NCBI RefSeq assembly: GCF_003122085.1 | Contig: NZ_QEXV01000001.1 | Location: 496,001 to 560,000, forward strand | Origin: Marinicauda salina | Lineage (GTDB): Bacteria; Pseudomonadota; Alphaproteobacteria; Caulobacterales; Maricaulaceae | DNA length: 64,000 bases | Direction: 5' to 3' | Part shown: one piece after another, positions 19,710 to 28,317 of the stretch | Position numbering within the stretch: position 1 is the first letter of the stretch | How the letters are laid out: each line of letters begins with the position of its first letter | Made by a program: the position numbers and the translations under genes | Notes under the pieces: generated by a model | What the model was told of the DNA's origin: nothing | Database searches by the model: none | What the model saw: the letters and a program-made list of their open reading frames with translations, nothing else

Positions 19710-20815
19710 CGGCCGGCCTCCTCGAACGCGAACCCGGCGTGGCGATCGACCCAGGCGCGCAGATCCGCCAGCGCGGGATGGGCGAGGTCGCCGGCGAAAT
19801 GCCGCGCCACGCGCGGCAGCAGGTCGAGATAGCGCGGCTTGCCGTCGCGTTCGGCCAGGCGCACGAAGATGCCCAGGATCTTGGCGTTGCGCTGCGCGCC
19901 GAGCAGGGCGTAGGCCGCGTCGAAGGCGTCCCGGTCGGCGAGGCCGGCGCGTTCGAAGAACCGCGCCTTGAGCGGCTCGGCGAGATCCGGTGAAACGTCG
20001 CGCCTGGCGTCCTCGATCAGCGAGACGAGATCGTAGGCGGGATGGCCGAACAGCGCGTCCTGGAAGTCGAGCAGGCCGACGCGGGCCTCGGCGGCGCGGT
20101 CGGGCAGCCAGATCAGGTTCTCGGCGTGGTAGTCGCGCAGCACGAGGCCGGGCCGGTGGGCGTCAAGCAGCGGCGCGGCCTCGGCCCAGAGCCCGGCGAA
20201 GTCGGCGCGCACCTGGTCGGTGACCTCCGCGCCGGCGCGCTTGGCCGCGTACCAGTCGAGGAAGAGCTCGGCCTCGGCGGTCATCGCCAGCGGGTCGTAG
20301 TCCATCACCCGCCAAGGCTCGCCGAAGGCCGAGACCTCGGCCTCGAAGCTCGCCCGGTGGATCGCCGCCAGCGCATCGACGGCGGCGGCGTAGAGCGCGC
20401 CCTCGTGCGCGCGGTCGGGAATCAGCCGGGCGAACAGGTCGTCGCCGAGATCCTCCAGCAGCAGGAAGCCCTGCTCGAGGTCGGCGGCGGGCACGCGCGG
20501 GGCGGAGAAGCCGCGCTCGGTGAGCGCCGCGGCCAGCCCGGCGAAGGCCGCGGGGTTCGGTCCGGCGAGCCGCGCCATGGCGTTGTAGCCGAGCTCGCGC
20601 CGCTCGGCCTGGTCGGCCTTCGGCGGGCAGGCCGGCGCCTCCGCGCCGCCGGGCGCGTCCATCACGATGGCGGTCTTCTCGCCGTCGCGCAGGCGGAAAT
20701 AGCCGCGCGTCGAGGCGTCGCCGGGGAAGGGCTCGATCTCGGCCTCGCCCCAGCCGGCCTCGGCTATGAAGGCGGACCGCGCGGCGGCGCGGTCGGGATC
20801 AGGCGAGCTGGCCAA
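19706..20815 (-). CDS. amgK: N-acetylmuramate/N-acetylglucosamine anomeric kinase AmgK
   Basis: 369 residues, aminoglycoside-phosphotransferase (APH) fold. The catalytic loop L-R-D-Y-H-A-E-N-L-I-W-L and metal-binding L-D-F-Q-D-A-L-F-G-H-P-A-Y-D-L are intact; the N-lobe shows F-L-L-L-E-D-L-G-D-D. AmgK phosphorylates MurNAc (and GlcNAc) at C1 for MurU. There is no ATG; TTG at 20815 is chosen because a strong GGGAGGA lies 5 bases upstream, inside the end of tsaE, giving a 17-base gene overlap. The tsaE-amgK-murU linkage argues against true aminoglycoside resistance. Confidence 0.87.
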   Translation of the reverse strand: MASSPDPDRAAARSAFIAEAGWGEAEIEPFPGDASTRGYFRLRDGEKTAIVMDAPGGAEAPACPPKADQAERRELGYNAMARLAGPNPAAFAGLAAALTERGFSAPRVPAADLEQGFLLLEDLGDDLFARLIPDRAHEGALYAAAVDALAAIHRASFEAEVSAFGEPWRVMDYDPLAMTAEAELFLDWYAAKRAGAEVTDQVRADFAGLWAEAAPLLDAHRPGLVLRDYHAENLIWLPDRAAEARVGLLDFQDALFGHPAYDLVSLIEDARRDVSPDLAEPLKARFFERAGLADRDAFDAAYALLGAQRNAKILGIFVRLAERDGKPRYLDLLPRVARHFAGDLAHPALADLRAWVDRHAGFAFEEAGR

Positions 20816-21257
20816 GCCGGTCCTCCCATCCTCCGTATGCGGCGATATCGGCGCGCCGTCCGCCGTCCGGCGTCTCTTCGAGCGCGATCTCGAGGCGGGT
20901 CTCGGGGCGCCAGCCATCAAGCCGGTCTGGCCATTCCACCAGCAGCGCGCCGGTCTCCAGCGCTTCGTCGAGGCCCAGCTCCTCCAGCTCGCCGGGGTCC
21001 TCGACGCGGTAGAGATCGGCGTGGACGAGGCTCGTCCCGGCGGCGTTCTCGTAGGCCTGGACGAGCGTGTAGGTCGGGCTCGGCGCGTCGTCGACGCCGG
21101 CGAAGCCGGCGATGACGCCGCGCGCGATCGTGGTCTTGCCCGCGCCGAGATCGCCGGCGAGCAGCACCGCGTCGCCGGGGGCGAGCAGCGTCGCAAGGCG
21201 CCGTCCGAAGGCGTCGGCCGCGGCGGCGTCGGGAAGCGTCAGGGCGAGCCGGTCCAT
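20799..21257 (-). CDS. tsaE: tRNA threonylcarbamoyladenosine biosynthesis ATPase TsaE
   Basis: 152 residues. TsaE works with TsaB and TsaD to make t6A37 in ANN-decoding tRNAs. Walker A is G-D-L-G-A-G-K-T-T; the family-specific blocks P-S-P-T-Y-T-L-V-Q-A-Y, H-A-D-L-Y-R-V, E-E-L-G-L-D-E and L-V-E-W-P-D-R are all present. ATG 21257 gives the standard N-terminus; the upstream Arg-rich extension in frame is rejected. It heads the tsaE-amgK-murU-addB-addA-trxA run, divergent from the ferredoxin reductase gene. Confidence 0.93.
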   Translation of the reverse strand: MDRLALTLPDAAAADAFGRRLATLLAPGDAVLLAGDLGAGKTTIARGVIAGFAGVDDAPSPTYTLVQAYENAAGTSLVHADLYRVEDPGELEELGLDEALETGALLVEWPDRLDGWRPETRLEIALEETPDGGRRADIAAYGGWEDRLGQLA

Positions 21258-21387
21258 CCCTTCGCTGATTAAGGGCGCGCGCGGCCGCCGGCAAGGCGCG
21301 GCGACGGCGGCGCGCAGGCCGCCTTGACTTCTCCGCCGACCGGCGGCGCCATGGCCGCTCTCCGCGACACGATCACGAGGAGCCGGC

Positions 21388-22611
21388 ATGGCCGACCAGG
21401 CGGGAGTCGTCATCATCGGGGGCGGTCAGGCGGGCGTCTCGGCGGCCGCCGAGCTGCGCAAGCGCAAGTACGAGGGGCCGGTCACGCTGCTGGCGGGCGA
21501 GGCGGTCGCGCCGTATCAGCGCCCGCCGCTGTCGAAGGGCTACCTCTCCGGCGAGACGCCGCGCGAGCGCATGTGGCTGAAGTCCGAGGCCTGGTACGAC
21601 AACGCCGACGTCGCGATCCGCACTGGCTTGCGCGTCTCCGCGATCGATCGCGCCGCCTCCGAGGTCGTGACCGCCGACGGCGAGCGCGTCGCCTACGACC
21701 ATCTGGTGCTGGCGACGGGCGGGACGGCGCGCCGGCTGCCGATTCCCGGCGGGGACCTGCACGGCGTTCACGTGCTGCGCTCGCTCGCCGACGCCGACGC
21801 GCTGGCCGCCGCGCTGATGACGGCGGGGCGGATCGTGATCGTCGGGGCGGGCTATATCGGCCTCGAGGTCGCCGCCTCGTGCCGAAAGCGGGGCCACGAC
21901 GTCACCGTGATCGAGGCCGCCGATCGACCGATGGCGCGGACCGCCAGCCCGACGCTCGGCGGCTGGTTCGGCGCGATCCATCGCGGTTACGGCGTCGATC
22001 TCAGGGTCGGCGCGCCGGTGGCCGAGATCCTCGGCGGGAAGCGCGCGACGGGCGTCGCGCTGGCCGACGGCGAGACGATCGCGGCCGACGTCGTGCTCGT
22101 CGCCGCGGGGCTCGCGCCGGACACGGCGCTGGCGGAGGCGGCGGGCCTGCCGTGCGCCGACGGGATCGTCGTCGACGATCACGCCCGCACCGAGGATGAG
22201 CGCATCTACGCCGTCGGCGACGTCGCGCGCTTTCCCTCTGAGCGCTACGGCCGGACGCTGCGACTGGAATCGGTGCAGAATGCGATCGACCAGGCCAAGG
22301 CCGCCGCCGCCGCCATCTGCGGGGCCGACGCCCCCTACGATCCCGTGCCCTGGTTCTGGTCGGACCAATACGAGATCAAGCTGCAGATCGCCGGCCTGAT
22401 CGAGGGCGCCGACACGGTCGTCCGCCGCGGCGATCCCGAGGAGGGCCGGTTCGCGCTGTTTCACCTGAAGGACGGGCGTCTGCTGGCCTGCGAGGCGGTC
22501 AACGCCGCGCCGGAATACATGTCCGCCCAGCGCATGATCGCTGGCGATATCCGGCCCGATCCCGACCGGCTGCGGAATCTCGATGTGGCGATGAAGGACT
22601 TCCTGTCCTAA
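21388..22611 (+). CDS. FAD-dependent ferredoxin reductase (putidaredoxin/rhodocoxin reductase type)
   Basis: 407 residues. Two dinucleotide-binding motifs are clear: FAD at V-I-I-G-G-G-Q-A-G (8-16) and NAD(P)H at I-V-I-V-G-A-G-Y-I-G-L-E (about 148-159). P-Y-Q-R-P-P-L-S-K-G-Y-L and Y-A-V-G-D-V-A are typical of the BphA4/CamA oxygenase-coupled reductases. The C-terminal W-F-W-S-D-Q-Y-E-I-K-L-Q-I-A-G binds ferredoxin. The [2Fe-2S] ferredoxin gene 66 bases downstream is the expected partner. No P450 or Rieske oxygenase is nearby, so the terminal acceptor is unknown. Confidence 0.9.
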   Translation: MADQAGVVIIGGGQAGVSAAAELRKRKYEGPVTLLAGEAVAPYQRPPLSKGYLSGETPRERMWLKSEAWYDNADVAIRTGLRVSAIDRAASEVVTADGERVAYDHLVLATGGTARRLPIPGGDLHGVHVLRSLADADALAAALMTAGRIVIVGAGYIGLEVAASCRKRGHDVTVIEAADRPMARTASPTLGGWFGAIHRGYGVDLRVGAPVAEILGGKRATGVALADGETIAADVVLVAAGLAPDTALAEAAGLPCADGIVVDDHARTEDERIYAVGDVARFPSERYGRTLRLESVQNAIDQAKAAAAAICGADAPYDPVPWFWSDQYEIKLQIAGLIEGADTVVRRGDPEEGRFALFHLKDGRLLACEAVNAAPEYMSAQRMIAGDIRPDPDRLRNLDVAMKDFLS

Positions 22612-22677
22612 ATAGCGGCCGAACCCCGAAGCGCCGCCGCGCGCCGACCTGCAACTTTCCGGACAGTCCGAACGCTC

Positions 22678-22998
22678 ATGGCGAAGATCAAGTACATCGA
22701 ATTCGACGGTGCCGAACACGTGGTCGACGTGGAGGCCGGCGTGACCGTCATGGAAGGCGCGGTGCGCAACATGATCCCCGGCATCGACGCCGATTGCGGC
22801 GGCGCCTGCGCGTGCGCGACCTGCCACGTCTATGTCGATCCCGACTGGTTCGAGAAGACCGGCGAGCGCTCGGCGATGGAGGAGTCGATGCTCGACTTCG
22901 CCTCCGACGTCCGCGAGACCTCGCGCCTGTCCTGCCAGATCAAGGTCTCCGACGAGCTCGACGGCCTGATCGTGAGGATGCCCGAGGAGCAGGGGTAG
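22678..22998 (+). CDS. Adrenodoxin-type [2Fe-2S] ferredoxin
   Basis: 106 residues. Cluster ligands are C40, C46, C49 and C86 (C-x5-C-x2-C-x36-C), the vertebrate-adrenodoxin/putidaredoxin pattern; C44 is an extra cysteine in the loop. The acidic helix with E-E-S-M-L-D-F-A is the usual docking surface for reductase and P450. It is probably cotranscribed with the reductase at 21388-22611. It lacks isc/hsc neighbours, so a P450-type role is as likely as iron-sulfur biogenesis. Confidence 0.93.
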   Translation: MAKIKYIEFDGAEHVVDVEAGVTVMEGAVRNMIPGIDADCGGACACATCHVYVDPDWFEKTGERSAMEESMLDFASDVRETSRLSCQIKVSDELDGLIVRMPEEQG

Positions 22999-23002
22999 CT
23001 TC

Positions 23003-23178
23003 CCCCACCCCGACCCTCCCCCTGAGGGGGAGGGAGTCAGGTCGGGCCCTCCGATCCGGAATGTCCGCGAAAGCGCGACCGGCGCAGATGCCCTGTCTCA
23101 GCGCGAGGAGGCGCGGCCCGCGCCCCTGTGGAGTCGGCGTCGTCTCTCCCTCCCCTCGAGGGGAGGGCCGGGGTGGGG
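23003..23178. repeat. Composite palindromic element, copy 3
   Basis: Outer arms CCCCACCCC (23003-23011) and GGGGTGGGG (23170-23178). Palindromes at 23014-23034 and 23148-23167, the latter identical to the CTCGAG-centred 20-mer of copies 1 and 2. The interior is longer than in the other copies (about 113 bases between palindromes). Confidence 0.72.
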
Positions 23179-23234
23179 TGAGCGGGTCGCCGCCGAACCT
23201 GACAGATCGCGTGGTCGCGCACGTGCTGCGTCGT

Positions 23235-23268
23235 GGGTCCCGGACAGCCTTCGGCTTCCGGGATGACG
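23235..23268. repeat. GGGTCCCGGACAGCC-type dispersed repeat, copy 2
   Basis: Matches the right half of 6094-6183 and the inverted copy at 27806-27839: a GGGTCC...GGATGAC palindrome with a conserved C-A-G-C-C loop region. Sits 9 bases downstream (minus sense) of the polA stop. Confidence 0.65.
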
Positions 23269-23276
23269 CGGCGAAT

Positions 23277-26051
23277 TCAGTGCGCCTGGCCCCACGTCTT
23301 CGCCGCCTTGGCCTCGACTTCGAGCGGGACCGACAGCGCGGCGGCCGGCGCCGGCGCGCCCGCCATCACCTCCTGAACCAGCGGCACGAGCCTGTCGGCC
23401 TCGTCCTCGGGGCATTCGAAGACCAGCTCGTCATGGACCTGCAGGAGCATGCGCGCCTTCAGCCCCGCCCTGGCGAGCGCGTCGTCCATGCGGATCATGG
23501 CGCGGCGGATGATGTCGGCGGCCGCGCCCTGGATCGGCGCGTTGATCGCCTGGCGTTCGGCGAACTGGCGCGTGTTCGGGTTCTTGTCGCGAATCCCCGG
23601 CACGTGGCAGCGCCGGCCGAAGAGGGTCTCGACGGCGCCCTTTGACTTCGCCTCCTCCTTCATCGCGTCCATGTAGTCGGCGATGCCGGGAAATTTCTCG
23701 AAATAGCTCTCGATATAGGCCTTCGCCTCGTCGCGCGGGATGCCGAGATTGGCCGCCAGCCCGAACGCGGAGATGCCGTAGATGATCCCGAAATTGATCG
23801 CCTTGGCGCTGCGCCGGGTGGCGGGGTCCATGTCCTCCATCGCCACGCCGAACATCTCCGAGGCGGTCAGGGCGTGGATGTCCTCGCCGCGCTTGAAAGC
23901 GTCTTTCAGCGCATCGACGCCGGCGATATGGGCGAGCAGCCTCAGCTCGATCTGGGAATAGTCGGCCGCGACCAGCACGTTTCCGTCCTCGGCGACGAAG
24001 GCCTCGCGGATCTTGCGGCCCTCCTCGGTGCGGATCGGGATGTTCTGCAGGTTCGGCTCCGAACTCGACAGCCGGCCCGTCGTGGTCGCCGCCAGCGAGA
24101 AGCTCGTGTGCACCCGGCCGGTGTCGGGATTGATCGCGGCGCGCAGGGCGTCGGAATAGGTCGATTTGAGCTTCGAGAACTGCCGCCAGGTGAGCAGCGA
24201 TTGCGGCAGTTCATGGCCCTCGGCGGCGAGCTGTTCGAGCACCGAGACATCGGTCGACCAGGCGCCGCCCTTCGTCTTCTTGCCGCCGGGCAGGCCCATC
24301 TCGCCGAACAGCACCTCGCCGATCTGCTTGGGGCTGCCGAGATTGAACCTGCGCCCGGCCTGGTCGTGGGCGGCCTCCTCGGCCTCGGCCATCTTCTGGG
24401 CGAAGTCCGAGGACAGCCGCGAAAGCTGGGCGACGTCGACCTTGACGCCTTCGCGTTCCATCTTCGCCAGCACGGCGGGCAGCGGGCGCTCCAGCGTCTC
24501 GTAGACCGTCGACAGGCCCTTGCCGGCGAGGCCGGGCTTCAGAAGCTCGAACAGGCGCAGCGTGACGTCGGCGTCCTCAGCGGCGTACTGCGTCGCGGTT
24601 GGCAGATCGACCTTGTCGAAGGAGCGCTGCGACTTCCCCGAGCCGCAGACTTCCTTGAACGTCATCGGCGTATGGCCGAGATGCATTTCCGACAACTCGT
24701 CCATGCCGTGGCCGTGCAGGCCCGCCTCCTGGACGTAGGAGACGAGCATGGTGTCGTCATAGGGCGCGACCTCGATCCCGTAGCGGGAGAAGACGGCGAG
24801 GTCGTACTTGAAGTTCTGGCCGACCTTGAGGATCGCGGGGTCCTCGAGCAGCGGCTTGAGCGCGCCGAGCGCGGCGTCGAAATCCACCTGCTCGGGCGCC
24901 TGGCCGCCGTCGGCGAGATCGCCGCCGACATGGGTGAGCGGGATATAGCAGGCCTCGCCCGGCGCTGTGGCCAGCGACACGCCGACCAGCCCGGCCGCCG
25001 TCGCCGACAGCGCGTCGGTCTCCACGTCGACGGCGACGATATGAGCTTCGCGCGCTTTTTCGATCCAGGCTTCGAGCGCGGCCATCGTCTGGACGGTGTC
25101 GTATGTCGAGCGGTCGACGGGCGCGGTCGCGTCGCCCGTCGTATCGGCCGGCCCGGCGCCGAGGCCCTCCTCGACGCGGCGGGTGAGCGTGCGGAACTCC
25201 ATGGATTTGAGGAAGTCGAGCAGCGGGCCCGGTTCGGGATCGGCCGCGCCGAACGCCTCGATCCCGTCGACGCCCTCGACGTCGGTTTTGAGCGTGACGA
25301 GCTGGCGCGAAACCCGGGCGTCGTCGGCGTGCTCGGTCAGCTTCTCGCGGCGCTTGGGCTGCTTGATCTCCCCGGCGCGCTCGAGCAGCGAATCCAGATC
25401 GCCGTACTCCTCGATCAGCTGGGCGGCGGTCTTCACCCCGATGCCCGGCACGCCGGGCACGTTGTCGACGCTGTCGCCGGCCAGCGCCTGGACGTCGATC
25501 ACGCGCTCCGGGCCGACGCCGAACTTCTCGCGGACCTCGTCGGGTCCGATGCGCTTGTTCTTCATCGGGTCGAGCATCGTGACCTGGCCGTTGACGAGCT
25601 GCATCAGGTCCTTGTCGGACGAGGCCAGCGTCACCCGCGCGCCCTTTTCGGCGGCGTGGCGGGCGTAGGTCGCCATGATGTCGTCGGCCTCGTAGCCCTC
25701 CAGCTCGATGCAGGGCAGCTGGAAGGCCTTCACCGCGTCGCGAATGAGCGCGAACTGGGGCACCAGGTCTTCCGGCGGCTCGGGCCGGTGGGCCTTGTAC
25801 TGGTCGTAGATTTCGTTCCTGAACGTCTCGGCCGAATAGTCGAAGATGACGGCGAGATGGCTCGGCTGGTCCTCGCCCTTCAGGTCCTCCAGGAGCTTCC
25901 ACAGCATGTTGCAGAAGCCCTGCACCGCGCCGACCGGCGTGCCGTCGGAGCGCGTCAGCGGCGGCAGGGCGTGATAGGCGCGGAAGATGTAGCCCGAGCC
26001 GTCGACCAGATAGACGTGGGAGTGTTCGTCGACGGGGCGCTCAACGGCCAT
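23277..26051 (-). CDS. polA: DNA polymerase I
   Basis: 924 residues. Repair and Okazaki-fragment polymerase. The N-terminal 5' nuclease has L-V-D-G-S-G-Y-I-F-R-A-Y and E-A-D-D-I-M-A-T. The 3'-5' exonuclease is intact by its acids: V-D-V-E-T-D, Y-D-D-T-M-L and Y-A-A-E-D-A-D. Polymerase motif A is D-Y-S-Q-I-E-L-R, motif B R-R-S-A-K-A-I-N-F-G-I-I-Y-G and motif C L-Q-V-H-D-E-L-V-F-E. So proofreading is expected. ATG 26051 chosen for the family N-terminus; an upstream ATG would add 45 low-complexity residues. Confidence 0.96.
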   Translation of the reverse strand: MAVERPVDEHSHVYLVDGSGYIFRAYHALPPLTRSDGTPVGAVQGFCNMLWKLLEDLKGEDQPSHLAVIFDYSAETFRNEIYDQYKAHRPEPPEDLVPQFALIRDAVKAFQLPCIELEGYEADDIMATYARHAAEKGARVTLASSDKDLMQLVNGQVTMLDPMKNKRIGPDEVREKFGVGPERVIDVQALAGDSVDNVPGVPGIGVKTAAQLIEEYGDLDSLLERAGEIKQPKRREKLTEHADDARVSRQLVTLKTDVEGVDGIEAFGAADPEPGPLLDFLKSMEFRTLTRRVEEGLGAGPADTTGDATAPVDRSTYDTVQTMAALEAWIEKAREAHIVAVDVETDALSATAAGLVGVSLATAPGEACYIPLTHVGGDLADGGQAPEQVDFDAALGALKPLLEDPAILKVGQNFKYDLAVFSRYGIEVAPYDDTMLVSYVQEAGLHGHGMDELSEMHLGHTPMTFKEVCGSGKSQRSFDKVDLPTATQYAAEDADVTLRLFELLKPGLAGKGLSTVYETLERPLPAVLAKMEREGVKVDVAQLSRLSSDFAQKMAEAEEAAHDQAGRRFNLGSPKQIGEVLFGEMGLPGGKKTKGGAWSTDVSVLEQLAAEGHELPQSLLTWRQFSKLKSTYSDALRAAINPDTGRVHTSFSLAATTTGRLSSSEPNLQNIPIRTEEGRKIREAFVAEDGNVLVAADYSQIELRLLAHIAGVDALKDAFKRGEDIHALTASEMFGVAMEDMDPATRRSAKAINFGIIYGISAFGLAANLGIPRDEAKAYIESYFEKFPGIADYMDAMKEEAKSKGAVETLFGRRCHVPGIRDKNPNTRQFAERQAINAPIQGAAADIIRRAMIRMDDALARAGLKARMLLQVHDELVFECPEDEADRLVPLVQEVMAGAPAPAAALSVPLEVEAKAAKTWGQAH

Positions 26052-26146
26052 GGAGGGGTCCTTCGAAGGGCTTGCGGAAGCGGCCGCCAAGTTAGGCTCG
26101 CCGCCGCGCCCGGGCAATCGGGCGGGGTGTGGGTCAGCACTCTCGC

Positions 26147-26237
26147 CGTCTCGGTCCTTGGGCCTGACCCAAGGACCCAGATTCAAAGGCCGCGCTCTGC
26201 AGCCTGGACCCTTGGATCAAGTCCAAGGGCCGAGACG
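26147..26237. repeat. Large imperfect inverted repeat (about 91 bp)
   Basis: Outer arms CCGTCTCGGTCCTTGG and CCAAGGGCCGAGACGG pair with one mismatch. Each arm carries its own smaller hairpin (CCTTGGGCCTGACCCAAGG on the left, CCCTTGGATCAAGTCCAAGGG on the right, one base offset). It fills the gap between the end of the DASS transporter gene and polA and may end the former's transcript. Confidence 0.7.
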
Positions 26238-26251
26238 GACGGAACGAAGCC

Positions 26252-27730
26252 CTACCCCGGAAACACCATCGGCGCGATAAGGCTCGAGATCAGCGCGATG
26301 ATCGGCGCGGCCATCAGGTTGAGCCGGAAGCCGGCCTTGATCATCTGGCTCATGCTCGCCGCCCCGGTGGCGTAGACGATGGCGTTGGGCGCGGTGGCGA
26401 CCGGCAGCATGAAGGCGCAGCTCGCCGACAGCGCGACGGGCACGATCAGCTGCTCGGGCGGCACGCCGGCCTCGACGGCGAGCGCGCCCAGCACCGGCAG
26501 GAAGGCCGAGACGGTCGCCACGTTGGAGGTCAGCTCGGTCAGGAACACCACGATCAGCGCGAGGATCAGCACCACCAGCGGCAGCGGCAGGCCGGCGACG
26601 CCGGCGAGATGCGAGCCGACCCAGGCCGCCAGCCCCGTCGCCTCGATCGCGGCGGCCAGCGACAGCCCGCCGCCGAACAGCACCACCACCGACCAGGGCA
26701 GGTTCGCGGTGTCGGACCAGTCCATCAGCGCGCGGCCCTGGCCCTGTTTCCCGCCGGCGGGAATGAGGAACATCGCCAGCGCGCCGGCCATGGCGATCTG
26801 CATGTTGGAGACCGACAGCGTCACCGGCAGGCCGAGCCCGTCGGAGACCGCGCCGAGCAGCGGGTTCCAGACATATTGCTGGCCCATCCAGAGGATCGCG
26901 ACGACGGCGAAGGCCGCCGCCACGCGCGCCTCCGGCGCGGTCATCCGCCCCAGTCCCCGCAGCTCTTCGAGGATGGCGGCGCGGCCGGCCTGGCTCTCGA
27001 CCTTGGCTTCGACGGGAAAGACGAGGCGGGTGAGGATGAACCACATCGCCGGGATGATGATCACCGCGGCCGGGATGCCGATCGTCATCCACTCGGGAAA
27101 CGAGATCGTGCGGCCGAACTCGTTCTGCAGATAGCCCATGCCGATGAGGTTGGTGGGCGTGCCCACCGGCGTCATGATCCCGCCGACCGAGGCCGCATAG
27201 GCCACGCCGAGCGCAAGCGCGGGGGCGAACATCGCCGCCTTGACGCCCTCCTTCTCGACCTCCTGGGCGACCTTCAGCGCGATCGGCATCATCATCAGCG
27301 TCGTCGCGGTGTTGGAGATCCACATCGACAGGAGCGCGCTGGCGACCATGAAGCCGAGGATCATGCCGGCGGGCCGCGCGCCGAAGGCGGCCACGACGTT
27401 GAGCGCGATGCGCGCGTGCAGGTTCCAGCGCTCGATGGCGAGCGCGATGATGAAGCCGCCGAGCAGCAGCATCACGATGGGGCTGGCGTAGGGGCTCGCG
27501 GCCGCGCCGGCGCCGGCGATGCCGAAGAAGGGAAACAGCGCCAGCGGGACCAGCGCGGTCGCCGCGATCGGGATGGCCTCGGTCGCCCACCAGCTCGCCA
27601 TCATCAGGGCAAGCGAGGCGAGCAGCCAGGCCTCGCGGGTCAGCCCCTCGGGAACCGGTATGAGCTGCAGGCCGACGGCGAGCGCAAGTCCTGCGACCAG
27701 CCCGATGCGTTTCGACGTCCAGCCCCGCAC
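26252..27730 (-). CDS. DASS/SLC13 family sodium:anion (dicarboxylate or sulfate) symporter
   Basis: 492 residues, about 11-12 hydrophobic segments. The two S-N-T-type sodium/substrate motifs of VcINDY/SLC13 proteins are present: S-N-T-A-T-T near 142-147 and, in the second half, T-S-N-V-A-T. G-T-P-T-N-L-I-G and A-T-A-P-N-A-I-V are the matching re-entrant-loop partners. Members carry succinate, malate, citrate or sulfate with Na+; the sequence alone does not decide which. It stands alone, with the 26147-26237 inverted repeat at its 3' end. Confidence 0.88.
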   Translation of the reverse strand: MRGWTSKRIGLVAGLALAVGLQLIPVPEGLTREAWLLASLALMMASWWATEAIPIAATALVPLALFPFFGIAGAGAAASPYASPIVMLLLGGFIIALAIERWNLHARIALNVVAAFGARPAGMILGFMVASALLSMWISNTATTLMMMPIALKVAQEVEKEGVKAAMFAPALALGVAYAASVGGIMTPVGTPTNLIGMGYLQNEFGRTISFPEWMTIGIPAAVIIIPAMWFILTRLVFPVEAKVESQAGRAAILEELRGLGRMTAPEARVAAAFAVVAILWMGQQYVWNPLLGAVSDGLGLPVTLSVSNMQIAMAGALAMFLIPAGGKQGQGRALMDWSDTANLPWSVVVLFGGGLSLAAAIEATGLAAWVGSHLAGVAGLPLPLVVLILALIVVFLTELTSNVATVSAFLPVLGALAVEAGVPPEQLIVPVALSASCAFMLPVATAPNAIVYATGAASMSQMIKAGFRLNLMAAPIIALISSLIAPMVFPG

Positions 27731-27925
27731 AGTCTTCGCCCCGCTCGCTCCGGGCGCGGAGTTAAGAGGGGTTCACGGGGCGAGGCAAGGCGGTCCGCCT
27801 ACCTTCGTCATCCCCGAGGCCGAAGGCCGTCGGGGTCCCGCGGAGCGAAGGACGCGGCGCCGGTGCGAGCGACTCCTCTCCCCTCCCTGAGGGGAGAGCG
27901 ACCCAGGCAGGCGGGCTCAGCGCGC
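27731..27925. other. Spacer with inverted copy of the GTCATCCCCG repeat
   Basis: 195 bases, no gene. Positions 27806-27839 are an inverted copy of the element at 6149-6181. A further TCTCCCCTCCCTGAGGGGAGA hairpin (27876-27898) stands just after the zinc-finger gene on the minus strand. Confidence 0.6.
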
Positions 27926-28165
27926 CTACGCCCCCGTATCCGCCGGGCCGCCCTTGAGCACGAAGCGGCGGTCGCAATAGCCGCACTCGACATAGCCCTC
28001 GTCGCCGATCTCGTAATAGACGCGGGGATGGCCCAGCGGGCCGCCGCCGCCGTCGCACATCACGCGGTGATCGCTCGTCACGATCGTCTCCGGCGGCGGG
28101 AAGCCGGTCTTCGTCGCCTCGGCGGCGCGGGCTTCGCGGGCGGGATCGGTCGGCTGTTTCGGCAT
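27926..28165 (-). CDS. zf-CHCC zinc-finger protein (NDUFS6/mitochondrial complex I accessory homologue)
   Basis: 79 residues. The zinc ligands of the family are C37, H46, C61 and C64 (V-M-C-D...G-H-P-R-V-Y...E-C-G-Y-C-D-R-R-F-V-L). Bacterial relatives of the complex I subunit NDUFS6 are common in alphaproteobacteria and are thought to bind NADH dehydrogenase. The ATG at 28165 avoids a 16-residue Arg-rich extension. No nuo genes are in the window. Confidence 0.85.
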   Translation of the reverse strand: MPKQPTDPAREARAAEATKTGFPPPETIVTSDHRVMCDGGGGPLGHPRVYYEIGDEGYVECGYCDRRFVLKGGPADTGA

Positions 28166-28317
28166 GGGGCGCGGGTCCGGATCGAAGGCGCGACGCGCCG
28201 CAGCCGGCCGCATGGACGCGGCCCCGGGGCGCGACTAGGTTCGCCCTCGTCATTAGGCGCCCCGCCGGGCTTCGTCAATGAAGCCGCGCGGGGCCTTTCC
28301 GCCGCGAGGACGCGCCC

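Larger units (their letters stand above)
22999..23276. other. Convergent spacer between ferredoxin and polA
   Basis: 278 bases with no gene. Holds composite palindrome copy 3 (23003-23178) and one copy of the GGGTCCCGGACAGCC element (23235-23268). Both neighbouring genes end here, so the hairpins may serve as 3' transcript ends, though neither strand has a proper T-run. Confidence 0.55.

Noticed and set aside
19706-20815. Aminoglycoside resistance phosphotransferase
   Set aside because: The fold is shared, but linkage with murU and tsaE fits AmgK.
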